From Burkholderiaceae bacterium (lineage in GTDB: Bacteria > Pseudomonadota > Gammaproteobacteria > Burkholderiales > Burkholderiaceae): 8,880 nucleotides of DNA. Location: assembly GCA_022701965.1 (NCBI GenBank), contig JAKONL010000614.1, positions 1 to 8,880 on the forward strand. Reading direction: 5' to 3'. A program made the position numbers and the translations under genes. This document shows positions 1 to 6,730 of the stretch, piece by piece (positions within the stretch are counted from its first letter, which is position 1; the number at the start of each line of letters is the position of its first letter). The notes beneath the pieces were generated by a model, which had not been told where the DNA came from, did not search any database, and saw only the letters and a list, made by a program, of their open reading frames with translations.

Positions 1-1
1 C

Positions 2-751
2 GTGCAGAACCTGTTTCGCGCCTACCTGCCGGGCGCGTTCGACTGGTACATCGTCGCGGCGATTCCGGTGAGCTTTCTCGTCAGCGGCCTGGTGGGCGCG
101 GCGATGGAGCGCAGCGTCATCCGCTTCCTCTACGGCAGGCCGTTGGAAACGCTGCTGGCCACCTGGGGCATCAGCCTCATCCTGATGCAGGGCGTGCGCT
201 CGCTGTTCGGCGCGCAGAACGTCGGCGTCGAGAACCCGCCGTGGATGAGCGGCGGCTTCACCATGCTGAGCAACGTGACGCTGCCGTGGAACCGCGTGGG
301 CATCGTCGTCTTCGCGGCGCTGGTGCTGCTGGCGGTCGGCTGGCTCATCGGCCGGACGCGGCTCGGCCTCTTCGTGCGCGGCGTCACGCAGAACCGTCCG
401 ATCGCCTCGTGCATGGGCGTGAACACCGCGCGCATCGACACCTACGCCTTCGCGCTGGGCTCGGGCATCGCCGGCCTCGCGGGCTGCGCGCTGAGCCAGA
501 TCGGCAACGTCGGCCCCGACCTCGGCCAGAGCTACATCGTCGACTCGTTCATGGTGGTGGTGATGGGCGGCGTCGGCCAGCTCGCGGGCACGGTCTACGC
601 GGCGCTCGGCCTGGGCATCCTCAACAAGTTCATCGAAGGCTGGGCCGGCGCGGTGCTCGCGAAGATCGCGGTGCTGGTCTTCATCATCATCTTCATCCAG
701 AAACGTCCTCAAGGCATCTTCGCCATGAAGGGCCGGAGTGCCGAGGCATGA
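2..751 (+). CDS. urtB: Urea ABC transporter permease UrtB, 3' part (5' end outside window)
   Basis: Inner-membrane permease of the high-affinity urea importer UrtABCDE (LivH-like branched-chain amino acid permease family); with UrtC it should form the channel for urea delivered by UrtA. The reading frame is open to the left edge, and the first 249 residues seen begin inside the protein (GTG codon read as Val, then QNLFRAYLP), so the N-terminal membrane segments are missing. Visible are several hydrophobic spans (about residues 16-38, 99-116, 146-166, 180-206 and 219-232), the motif ETLLATWGISLILMQG (residues 49-64) and a cytoplasmic loop with GLFVRGVTQNRPIASCMGV (122-140), the likely ATPase coupling region. 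The C-terminus KRPQGIFAMKGR is typical of UrtB. The stop TGA overlaps the urtC start as ATGA. Family assignment is strong; whether the full gene encodes the short or long UrtB form cannot be seen. Confidence 0.93.
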   Translation: MQNLFRAYLPGAFDWYIVAAIPVSFLVSGLVGAAMERSVIRFLYGRPLETLLATWGISLILMQGVRSLFGAQNVGVENPPWMSGGFTMLSNVTLPWNRVGIVVFAALVLLAVGWLIGRTRLGLFVRGVTQNRPIASCMGVNTARIDTYAFALGSGIAGLAGCALSQIGNVGPDLGQSYIVDSFMVVVMGGVGQLAGTVYAALGLGILNKFIEGWAGAVLAKIAVLVFIIIFIQKRPQGIFAMKGRSAEA

Positions 752-1974
752 GCAAGGTCGTACTTCCCAACAAGGGGCCGCTGCTCGGCGGCAAGGGCTG
801 GACGGCCTTCTTCGTCGCGCTGATCGCGGTCTGCGCGCTGGCGCCGGCGCTCAACCTGTTCGTGCCGCAGGGCAGTGCGTTCCACATGAGCGACTACACG
901 GTGGCGCTGGTCGGCAAGATCATGTGCTACGCGATCTGCGCGCTGGCGATGGACCTGATCTGGGGCTACACCGGCATCCTGTCGCTCGGCCACGGCATGT
1001 TCTTCGCGCTCGGCGGCTACATGATGGGCATGTACCTGATGCGCCAGATCGGCCGCGACGGCAACTACAAGAGCGACCTGCCGGACTTCATGGTGTTCCT
1101 CGACTGGAAGGAGCTGCCGTGGCACTGGACCTTCAGCGGCAGCTTCGGCCTGACGCTCCTGATGATCGTCGCGGTGCCCGGGCTCATCGCCTTCGTGTTC
1201 GGCTTCTTCGCCTTCCGCTCGCGCATCAAGGGCGTGTATTTCTCGATCATCACGCAGGCCATGACCTTCGCCGCGATGCTGCTGTTCTTCCGCAACGAGA
1301 CCGGCTTCGGCGGCAACAACGGCTTCACCGACTTCAAGCGCATCCTCGGCATCCCGATCGCGACGCAGAACATGCGCATGACGCTGTTCGTCATGACCGG
1401 GCTCACGCTGCTGGGCTTCTTCCTGTTCAGCAAGTGGCTGATCGGCAGCAAGTTCGGCCGCGTGCTTCAGGCGATCCGCGATGCGGAGACGCGCGTGATG
1501 TTCTCGGGCTACAACCCGCTGCCGTACAAGCTCACGATCTGGGTGATCTCGGCCGTGATGTGCGGCGTGGCTGGCGCGCTCTATGTGCCGCAGGTCGGCA
1601 TCATCAACCCCGGCGAGATGAGCGCGGCGAACTCGATCGAGATCGCGATCTGGGCCGCGGTCGGCGGGCGCGCGACGCTGATCGGGCCGATCGTCGGTGC
1701 CTTCATCGTCAACGGCGCGAAGAGCTGGCTGACCGTCGCGTATCCGGAATACTGGCTGTACTTCCTGGGCGCGCTGTTCATCGCGGTGACGCTGTTCCTG
1801 CCGAACGGCATCGTCGGGCTGGTGCGAAAACTGCTGTCGCCGAACGCGGGGCCGAGCGACGCGCGGCTCGAAGCGCAACGCGGCCTGGCCGCATCGGAAG
1901 GCGTCGAGCCCGAGGCGCTCGCGCCGGTCGTGCCGAACGCGGCCGCGATCGCACCGAAGGGAGCACGCGCATGA
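748..1974 (+). CDS. urtC: Urea ABC transporter permease UrtC
   Basis: Second inner-membrane permease of the urea importer, LivM-like. The 408-residue product is somewhat long for a LivM-type permease. Conserved features seen: DLIWGYTGILSLGHGMFFAL (residues 69-88), the UrtC-typical loop FRNETGFGGNNGFTDFK (181-197), the cytoplasmic coupling loop GRVLQAIRDAETRVMFSGYN (237-256), and the end of the last membrane span followed by LPNGIVGLVRKL (351-362). After it comes an Ala/Pro-rich tail of about 45 residues (364-408) that looks disordered and explains the extra length. The ATG at 748 is chosen because it overlaps the urtB stop (ATGA) and has GGAG at 735-738 about 9 bases upstream. It overlaps urtD in the same way, so translational coupling along urtBCD is likely. 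The in-frame extension upstream to 241 is only an open shadow of urtB. Confidence 0.95.
   Translation: MSKVVLPNKGPLLGGKGWTAFFVALIAVCALAPALNLFVPQGSAFHMSDYTVALVGKIMCYAICALAMDLIWGYTGILSLGHGMFFALGGYMMGMYLMRQIGRDGNYKSDLPDFMVFLDWKELPWHWTFSGSFGLTLLMIVAVPGLIAFVFGFFAFRSRIKGVYFSIITQAMTFAAMLLFFRNETGFGGNNGFTDFKRILGIPIATQNMRMTLFVMTGLTLLGFFLFSKWLIGSKFGRVLQAIRDAETRVMFSGYNPLPYKLTIWVISAVMCGVAGALYVPQVGIINPGEMSAANSIEIAIWAAVGGRATLIGPIVGAFIVNGAKSWLTVAYPEYWLYFLGALFIAVTLFLPNGIVGLVRKLLSPNAGPSDARLEAQRGLAASEGVEPEALAPVVPNAAAIAPKGARA
1957..1963 (+). promoter_or_regulatory. Ribosome binding site of urtD
   Basis: AAGGGAG, seven bases before the ATG at 1971. It lies inside the end of urtC and supports the ATG that overlaps the urtC stop as the true urtD start, rather than a later in-frame GTG such as the one at 2085. 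Confidence 0.7.
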
Positions 1975-2846
1975 CGCCCGACCTGATGGAGCAGGGCGCG
2001 CGACGCGCTGCCAGGCACAGCGGCATCGACCTGCCGGGCAACACCGAGTCGGGGGGGCGCGAGGGCGGCGCCGGCCGCATCGCGGTGCCGGGCGAGGTGG
2101 ACGTCACGCACGGCCGCATCCTCTACCTGGAGGACGTCTGCGTGAGCTTCGACGGCTTCAAGGCGATCAACAAGCTGAGCCTGGACATCGCGCCCGGCGA
2201 ACTGCGCTGCATCATCGGGCCGAACGGCGCGGGCAAGACCACGATGATGGACATCATCACCGGCAAGACGCGGCCCGACAGCGGCACCGTCTTCTTCGGC
2301 AGCACGATCGACCTGCTGCGCCACAAGGAGGCGGAGATCGCGCAGCTGGGTATCGGACGCAAGTTCCAGAAGCCGACGGTGTTCGAGCAGCTGACCGTGT
2401 TCGAGAACCTCGAGCTGGCGCTTAAGACCGACAAGGGCGTGAGGCGCTCGATGCTCTTCAGGCTCGACTCGGCGCAGAGCGACCGGCTGGCCGAAATCAT
2501 CGAGACGATCCATCTCTCGGGCAGCGTCTCCCGCATGGCCGGCAACCTGAGCCACGGGCAGAAGCAGTGGCTGGAGATCGGCATGCTGCTGATGCAGGAC
2601 CCGAAGCTGCTGCTGCTCGACGAGCCGGTCGCCGGCATGACGGACGAGGAGACGGCGCGGACGGCCGAACTCTTCCTGACGCTCAAGGGCAAGCACTCGC
2701 TGATGGTGGTGGAGCACGACATGAGCTTCATCCGCACGATCTCGGAGATCGTGACGGTGCTGTGCGACGGGTCCGTTCTCGCGCAGGGCACGCTGGACGA
2801 AGTGCAAGCGGACGAGCGGGTGATCGAGGTGTACCTTGGGCGGTAG
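1971..2846 (+). CDS. urtD: Urea ABC transporter ATP-binding protein UrtD
   Basis: One of two cytoplasmic ATPases powering urea import (LivG-like). The 291-residue product has all ABC motifs: Walker A GPNGAGKT (residues 83-90), Q-loop KFQKP with Gln133, signature LSHGQ (193-197), Walker B LLLLDEP (213-219), D-loop AGMTDEE, and switch His249 in VVEHD. The AGMTDEE and KFQKPTVFEQLTVFENLELAL stretches fit UrtD better than generic LivG. The ABC domain proper begins near residue 50 (ILYLEDVCVSF). The first 49 residues are a Gly/Arg/Ala-rich extension without a recognised domain, and its coding sequence contains a run of seven G (2051-2057). The start is fixed by the ATGA overlap with urtC and a good ribosome site. 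Downstream is a 312-bp gap with a large palindrome before urtE. Assignment is firm; the role of the extension is unknown. Confidence 0.95.
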   Translation: MTPDLMEQGARRAARHSGIDLPGNTESGGREGGAGRIAVPGEVDVTHGRILYLEDVCVSFDGFKAINKLSLDIAPGELRCIIGPNGAGKTTMMDIITGKTRPDSGTVFFGSTIDLLRHKEAEIAQLGIGRKFQKPTVFEQLTVFENLELALKTDKGVRRSMLFRLDSAQSDRLAEIIETIHLSGSVSRMAGNLSHGQKQWLEIGMLLMQDPKLLLLDEPVAGMTDEETARTAELFLTLKGKHSLMVVEHDMSFIRTISEIVTVLCDGSVLAQGTLDEVQADERVIEVYLGR

Positions 2847-2867
2847 GTCGGGCGCAAGGCCTGGGGA

Positions 2868-3063
2868 GGGTCGACGGCAGGTGGCCGAGTCCGGGGACGG
2901 CAGTCGCCTCCGGTCCCACGGACTTCGCTGCTGCTCCTCGGCTCGGGCGGGGTCCGCGGAAACTCGCTTCGCTCAGACAACCGCGGCCCTGATCCGCCCG
3001 AGCCTGCGGTGCTCGCCGGAGGCTCAACAGCCGTCCTCGGACTCGGCCACCCGCCGTCGACCC
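2868..3063. repeat. Large nested inverted repeat between urtD and urtE
   Basis: The outer arms are 2868-2900 and 3031-3063, 33 bases each, matching at 31 positions when one is reverse-complemented (mismatches fall at left-arm bases 2879 and 2894). Inside, CCTCCGG (2907-2913) pairs with CCGGAGG (3016-3022), and GGCTCGGGCGG (2940-2950) pairs with CCGCCCGAGCC (2994-3004). CCGCGG occurs on both sides (2954-2959 and 2981-2986) of a centre containing ACTCGCTTCGCTCAGACA (2962-2979). The element is therefore a nested cruciform or long RNA hairpin with an asymmetric middle. I recall similar CGCTTCGCTCA-containing palindromes as dispersed intergenic elements in Comamonadaceae genomes, so a REP-like element is the best guess. 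No protein-coding gene is evident in 2847-3158. It does not look like a simple terminator because no T-run follows. Confidence 0.88.
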
Positions 3064-3114
3064 GGGGCACGATCGTTAGGCACCTTTCCGTTGTGCACCT
3101 CTCACCAGCGACCC

Positions 3115-3126
3115 GAGCCTGTCGAA
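3115..3126. repeat. Possible half of a dispersed TTCGACAGGCTC-type motif
   Basis: GAGCCTGTCGAA (reverse complement TTCGACAGGCTC) lies just upstream of urtE. This string resembles one arm of a short palindromic repeat that I recall as scattered through many GC-rich proteobacterial genomes. The second arm is absent here; only a small CGCC/GGCG stem (3127-3130 with 3138-3141) follows. This is a weak call resting on recall of the motif rather than on repetition inside the window. Confidence 0.3.
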
Positions 3127-3158
3127 CGCCATTGAACGGCGGCCACCGAGAACCAACC

Positions 3159-3851
3159 ATGCTCACAGTCAAGAACATCCACCAGTACTACGGCGGCTCC
3201 CACATCCTGCGCGACGTGAGCTTCGAGGCCAGACTGGGCAAGGTCAACGTCCTGCTCGGCCGCAACGGCGTTGGCAAGACCACGCTGCTGAAGTCGCTCA
3301 TGGGCCTGGTTCCCATCAAGAGCGGCAGCATCGAATTCGACGGCCAGCCGATCCAGAAGAAGACCCCGTACGACCGCGCCCGGCTCGGCATGGGCTTCGT
3401 GCCGCAGGGCCGCGAGATCTTTGCGCGCCTCACGGTCGAGGAGAACCTGCGCATGGGCCTCGCCTACAAGAGCGGCAGCACGCCCATCCCGGCCGAGCTC
3501 TACGAACTGTTCCCGGTGCTCAGGCAGATGCTCCACCGCCGCGGCGGCGACCTCTCCGGCGGCCAGCAGCAGCAGCTCGCCATCGCCCGCGCGCTCGCGC
3601 CGAAGCCCAGGATCCTGATCCTCGACGAGCCGACCGAGGGCATCCAGCCGAGCATCATCAAGGACATCGGCCGCGTCATCCGCATGCTGGCCGACCGCGG
3701 CGACATGGCCATCGTGCTGTGCGAGCAGTACTACGACTTCGCCCAGGAACTCGCCGACGACTACCTCGTCATGGAGCGCGGCGAATTCATCGCGCGCGGC
3801 GAGGGCAAGGACATGGAGGCGCACGGCGTGCGTCAACTGGTCGCGATCTGA
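3159..3851 (+). CDS. urtE: Urea ABC transporter ATP-binding protein UrtE
   Basis: Second cytoplasmic ATPase of the urea importer (LivF-like), expected to dimerise with UrtD beneath UrtB/UrtC. The product is 230 residues, the usual UrtE length. Motifs: N-terminal NIHQYYGGSHILRDV (6-20), Walker A GRNGVGKT (34-41), Q-loop VPQGREIF with Gln83, signature LSGGQQQQ (132-139), Walker B ILILDEP (152-158), then EGIQPSII typical of UrtE. The switch histidine is replaced by the CEQ triplet (188-190), as is normal for LivF-type proteins (usually VEQ). The ATG at 3159 is chosen because homology begins with MLTVKNIHQYYGG; the open frame back to 3009 runs through the palindrome. No strong Shine-Dalgarno is seen (only GAGA at 3148-3151), and a 312-bp gap separates it from urtD, unlike the overlapping genes before it. 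No urease gene follows in the window. Confidence 0.95.
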   Translation: MLTVKNIHQYYGGSHILRDVSFEARLGKVNVLLGRNGVGKTTLLKSLMGLVPIKSGSIEFDGQPIQKKTPYDRARLGMGFVPQGREIFARLTVEENLRMGLAYKSGSTPIPAELYELFPVLRQMLHRRGGDLSGGQQQQLAIARALAPKPRILILDEPTEGIQPSIIKDIGRVIRMLADRGDMAIVLCEQYYDFAQELADDYLVMERGEFIARGEGKDMEAHGVRQLVAI

Positions 3852-3861
3852 CCGTCGCGGA

Positions 3862-3886
3862 CCGACCCGGGTCCACGGGCCGTCGG
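3862..3886 (+). terminator. Possible terminator stem after urtE
   Basis: Eleven bases after the urtE stop, CCGAC (3862-3866) pairs with GTCGG (3882-3886), and inner CC (3867-3868) can pair with GG (3878-3879) after a two-base bulge. The stem is GC-rich but imperfect and has no T-tract, so it could be a weak intrinsic terminator or chance pairing in GC-rich DNA. Confidence 0.22.
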
Positions 3887-3941
3887 GATATGCAGCGCGC
3901 GAGGCGACGCCTGCAGACGTGCGTGATAAGGTCGCGCGGCA

Positions 3942-3951
3942 GGGTTAACCC
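3942..3951. promoter_or_regulatory. Perfect palindrome GGGTTAACCC upstream of MFS gene
   Basis: A 10-base perfect palindrome centred about 30 bases before the ATG at 3976, in the 124-bp gap between urtE and the MFS exporter. It is the only AT-containing symmetric site in the gap and could be an operator half-site for a regulator of the exporter. A weak -10-like GATAAG at 3925-3930 sits just upstream, but I find no matching -35. Function is inferred only from position and symmetry. Confidence 0.2.
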
Positions 3952-3975
3952 CTAGACCGCCGAGCCACCACGCCC

Positions 3976-5229
3976 ATGAACACGCCCATCGCCTCCGCAG
4001 ATTCCACCGACGCCGTTGCGTCCCCGACCGCCGCCGGCGTCGATCCGGCCGCCGATCGCACACTAATGCGTGCCGTGCTGGCGCTCGGCGTCGGGGGCTT
4101 CGCGCTGGGCACCGGCGAGTTCGTGATCATGGGCCTCTTGCCCGAGGTCGCGCGCGACATCGGCGTGAGCATCCCGCAAGCCGGCCACGTGATCAGCGCC
4201 TACGCGGTGGGCGTGGTGCTCGGCGCCCCGCTGCTGGCGGTGCTGGCCGCGGGATGGCGGCGGCGCACGCTGCTCATCGCGCTGATGGGCTTCTTCGCGG
4301 TCGGCAGCTTCGCCTCGGCGCTCGCGCCGGGCTATCTCTCGCTCAACCTCATGCGCTTCGCCGCCGGTCTTCCGCACGGCACGTATTTCGGCGTCGCGGC
4401 GCTGGTGGCGGCGTCGCTCGCGCCGGCGGGCAAGCGCGCGCGGGCCGTCGGACTGGTGATGCTGGGCCTGACCGGGGCGACGCTGGTGGGCGTGCCCATC
4501 GCGACCTGGCTCGGGCAGGTGTTCGGCTGGCGGGCCGCCTTCGTCTTCGTCGGCGCCATCGCGCTGGCGGCGATGGTCATGCTGCGCCGCGGCGTGCCCG
4601 ACCTGGCGCCCGCACCCGGTGCGAGCCCGCTGCGCGAACTCGACGCGTTGCGCCGCAAGCAGGTCTGGCTCACGCTGGGCATCGCGGCGATCGGTTTCGG
4701 CGGCATGTTCGCGGTCTTCAGCTACATCAAGCCCACGCTCACCGAAGTGGCCGGCATGCCGCTGGGCGGCGTGCCCTTCGTGCTGGCGCTGTTCGGCCTG
4801 GGCATGGTCACCGGCAACCTGGTGGGCGCACGGCTCGCCGACCACGCGCTGATGCGCACCATCGGGCTGCTGCTGGCCTGGTCGGTCGCGGTGCTGGTGG
4901 CCTTCGTCTTCCTGGCGCACCACGTGGTGACGGCGGCGATCGGCACCTTCCTGATCGGCACCATCGTCGCCATCGGCCCGGCACTGCAGATCCGGCTCAT
5001 GGACGTGGCCGGCGAGGCGCAGACCCTGGCCGCCGCGCTCAACCACTCGGCCTTCAACATGGGCAATGCGCTCGGTGCCTGGCTCGGCGGCGTGGCGATC
5101 ACGGCGGGCCTGGGCTGGACGTCGACCGGCTGGGTCGGCGCGCTGCTGGGCCTCGCCGGGCTCGGGATGTTCGCGTGGTCGCTGTCGGTGGAGCGGCGCA
5201 CGGTGCGCCGCCGCGCTGCGCTCGCCTGA
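3976..5229 (+). CDS. MFS transporter, AraJ/YdhP-like DHA1 family
   Basis: A 12-span inner-membrane transporter of the major facilitator superfamily, 417 residues. The start of TM1, LGTGEFVIMGLLPEVARDIG (residues 44-63), the TM4 region LMRFAAGLPHGTYFGVAALV (125-144), the TM5 stretch GLTGATLVGVPIATWLGQ (164-181) and the TM11 signature NHSAFNMGNALGAWLGG (356-372) are characteristic of the DHA1 branch holding AraJ, YdhP, NepI and related sugar, purine-nucleoside or drug exporters. The substrate cannot be told from the sequence. The first 30 residues are a polar Ala/Thr-rich tail; a second candidate start is Met31 (base 4066), which would give the more usual length of about 390. The ATG at 3976 has no clear ribosome site, so the start is uncertain. 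It lies 124 bp after urtE, probably with its own promoter, and its stop is 7 bp from the convergent minus-strand MFS gene. Confidence 0.88.
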   Translation: MNTPIASADSTDAVASPTAAGVDPAADRTLMRAVLALGVGGFALGTGEFVIMGLLPEVARDIGVSIPQAGHVISAYAVGVVLGAPLLAVLAAGWRRRTLLIALMGFFAVGSFASALAPGYLSLNLMRFAAGLPHGTYFGVAALVAASLAPAGKRARAVGLVMLGLTGATLVGVPIATWLGQVFGWRAAFVFVGAIALAAMVMLRRGVPDLAPAPGASPLRELDALRRKQVWLTLGIAAIGFGGMFAVFSYIKPTLTEVAGMPLGGVPFVLALFGLGMVTGNLVGARLADHALMRTIGLLLAWSVAVLVAFVFLAHHVVTAAIGTFLIGTIVAIGPALQIRLMDVAGEAQTLAAALNHSAFNMGNALGAWLGGVAITAGLGWTSTGWVGALLGLAGLGMFAWSLSVERRTVRRRAALA

Positions 5230-5236
5230 GTCGTCG

Positions 5237-6721
5237 TCAGCCGATGCGGGCGGTCGTGTCGCGCCCGGTATCGCTTCCCATCGGCGGCGCGATGTCCTCC
5301 AGCGATCGCCGCTCCGCGTCCACGCCCCAGCGCAGCGCGACCAGGCCCGCGACGATCACCAGGGCAGCGCCGATCGCATAGCCGATGGCGACCGCGCCGC
5401 GGCTGCCGGTGTCGATCAGCATGCCGAACAGGAACGGCGCCGCGAAGCCGCCGGCGCCCGTGCCCACCGCGTAGAAGAGCGAGATGGCCAGCGCGCGCAT
5501 CTCCAGCGGGAACACCTCGCTGACCGTCAGATAGGCCGAACTCGCCGCCGCCGATGCGAGGAAGAACACCGCCGACCAGCACAGCGCCTGCGTCAGCGCA
5601 TTCAGCCAGCCCTCCATGAAGGCCCAGCCGGTCAGGCCGAGGCCGACACCCGACAGCACGTAGGTCAGCGCGATCATCCTGCGGCGCCCCACGCGGTCGA
5701 ACAGCGGGCCGAGCAGCAGCGGCCCGAGCACGTTGCCGAGCGCGAACGGGAAGATGTAGAGCGCCACGCGGCCCTCGGGCACGCCGTGGAAGCGCGTGAG
5801 CACCAGGGCATAGGTGAAGAAGATGGCGTTGTAGAAGAACGCCTGCGAGATCATCAGCGACAGCGCCACCACGCTGCGTGCGCGGTAGCGGTGCAGCAGC
5901 ACGTCGGCGATCTCGCGCATCGACGGCGCGGCCCTGCGGATGAAGCTCAGGTGCGACGTCGCCGGCACGGCCGCCAGCGGGCCGTGCTGCGCCGCCACCT
6001 CGGCCTCGATGCGATCGATGATCGCGTGCGCTTCTTCGGCGCGGCCGTGCGACATCAGCCAGCGCGGGCTCTCCGGCACGTCGCGCCGCACCAGCAGGAT
6101 CGCGATGGCCAGCACGGCGCCCAGCGCGAAGCCCGCGCGCCAGCCCCAGACCGGCCCGAGCACGCGGGGGTCGAGCAGCACCAGGCTCATGCCCGCGCCG
6201 AGCGCCGCGCCGATCCAGAAGCTGCCATTGATGGCCAGGTTCACGCGCCCGCGCACCCGTGCCGGGATCAGCTCGTCGATGGCCGAGTTGATCGCCGCGT
6301 ACTCGCCGCCGATGCCCACGCCGGTCATGAAGCGGCACAGCGCGAAGAACCAGAAGCTGGGCGAGAACGCGGTCGCGAAGGTCGCGGCGGTGTAGACCGC
6401 CAGCGTGATCAGGAACAGCTTCTTGCGCCCGAGCCGGTCGGCGAGACGGCCGAACACCAGTGCGCCGATCACCGCGCCGCCGATGTAGAGCGAGCCCGCC
6501 GCGCCGATCTGCGCCGCGCGCAGGCCGAGCGTGTCGGACCGCTCCAGCACGCCGCCGAGCGAGCCGACCAGCGTCACTTCCAGCCCGTCCAGCACCCAGG
6601 CCACGCCGAGCGCGATCACCACGCGCCAGTGCCAGCGCGACCACGGCAGGCGGTCGAGGCGGGCGGGAATGTCGGTCGACGTCGGGGAGGCGCCCGCGGG
6701 CGCTGCGGTGAGGCTGGTCAT
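5237..6721 (-). CDS. MFS transporter, sugar/organic acid porter-like
   Basis: A 12-span inner-membrane major facilitator, 494 residues, probably a proton-coupled importer. Motifs: TM1 acidic LDGLE (residues 44-48), loop 2-3 motif A GRLADRLGRKK (91-101), TM4 CRFMTGVGIGGEYAAINSAI (129-148), PESPRWL after TM6 (216-222), a second motif A GPLFDRVGRRR (338-348) and SEVFPLEMRA (401-410). PESPRWL and the paired motif A copies are typical of the sugar porter and aromatic-acid/metabolite symporter groups. The central loop (about 223-280) is cytoplasmic. Translation starts 9 bp after the stop of the preceding MFS gene (TAG at 6731-6733), with AGAG overlapping that stop as the likely ribosome site. It is the last gene of a minus-strand operon with a hydantoinase-like enzyme and a racemase homologue, which suggests uptake of the ureide/amide or a product. 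The substrate is inference only. Confidence 0.9.
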   Translation of the reverse strand: MTSLTAAPAGASPTSTDIPARLDRLPWSRWHWRVVIALGVAWVLDGLEVTLVGSLGGVLERSDTLGLRAAQIGAAGSLYIGGAVIGALVFGRLADRLGRKKLFLITLAVYTAATFATAFSPSFWFFALCRFMTGVGIGGEYAAINSAIDELIPARVRGRVNLAINGSFWIGAALGAGMSLVLLDPRVLGPVWGWRAGFALGAVLAIAILLVRRDVPESPRWLMSHGRAEEAHAIIDRIEAEVAAQHGPLAAVPATSHLSFIRRAAPSMREIADVLLHRYRARSVVALSLMISQAFFYNAIFFTYALVLTRFHGVPEGRVALYIFPFALGNVLGPLLLGPLFDRVGRRRMIALTYVLSGVGLGLTGWAFMEGWLNALTQALCWSAVFFLASAAASSAYLTVSEVFPLEMRALAISLFYAVGTGAGGFAAPFLFGMLIDTGSRGAVAIGYAIGAALVIVAGLVALRWGVDAERRSLEDIAPPMGSDTGRDTTARIG

Positions 6722-6730
6722 CGGGCGACT

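Noticed and set aside
188..194. Idea that urtB is complete with a GTG start at base 2
   Set aside because: UrtB needs further N-terminal membrane segments before VQNLFRAYLP, so the gene is cut by the window edge rather than starting there.
241..747. Extension of urtC upstream into urtB
   Set aside because: The Arg/His-rich translation is an out-of-frame reading of urtB; the ATG at 748 has a ribosome site and the usual ATGA overlap.
2836..3135. Small plus-strand open frame over the urtD-urtE gap
   Set aside because: It starts inside the end of urtD, and its sequence is the translation of the inverted repeat with no ribosome site, so it is not a gene.
3009..3158. N-terminal extension of UrtE by 50 residues
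   Set aside because: It would read through one arm of the palindrome, has no similarity to UrtE, and the family begins at MLTVKNIHQYYGG (ATG at 3159).
2123..3178. Minus-strand open frame covering the palindrome and urtD
   Set aside because: Antisense shadow of urtD, Ser/Arg-rich, no family resemblance; the part over the gap is simply the inverted repeat.
5229..5237. Shared terminator between the two convergent MFS genes
   Set aside because: Only 7 bp lie between the stop codons and no stem followed by T or A runs is visible around them.
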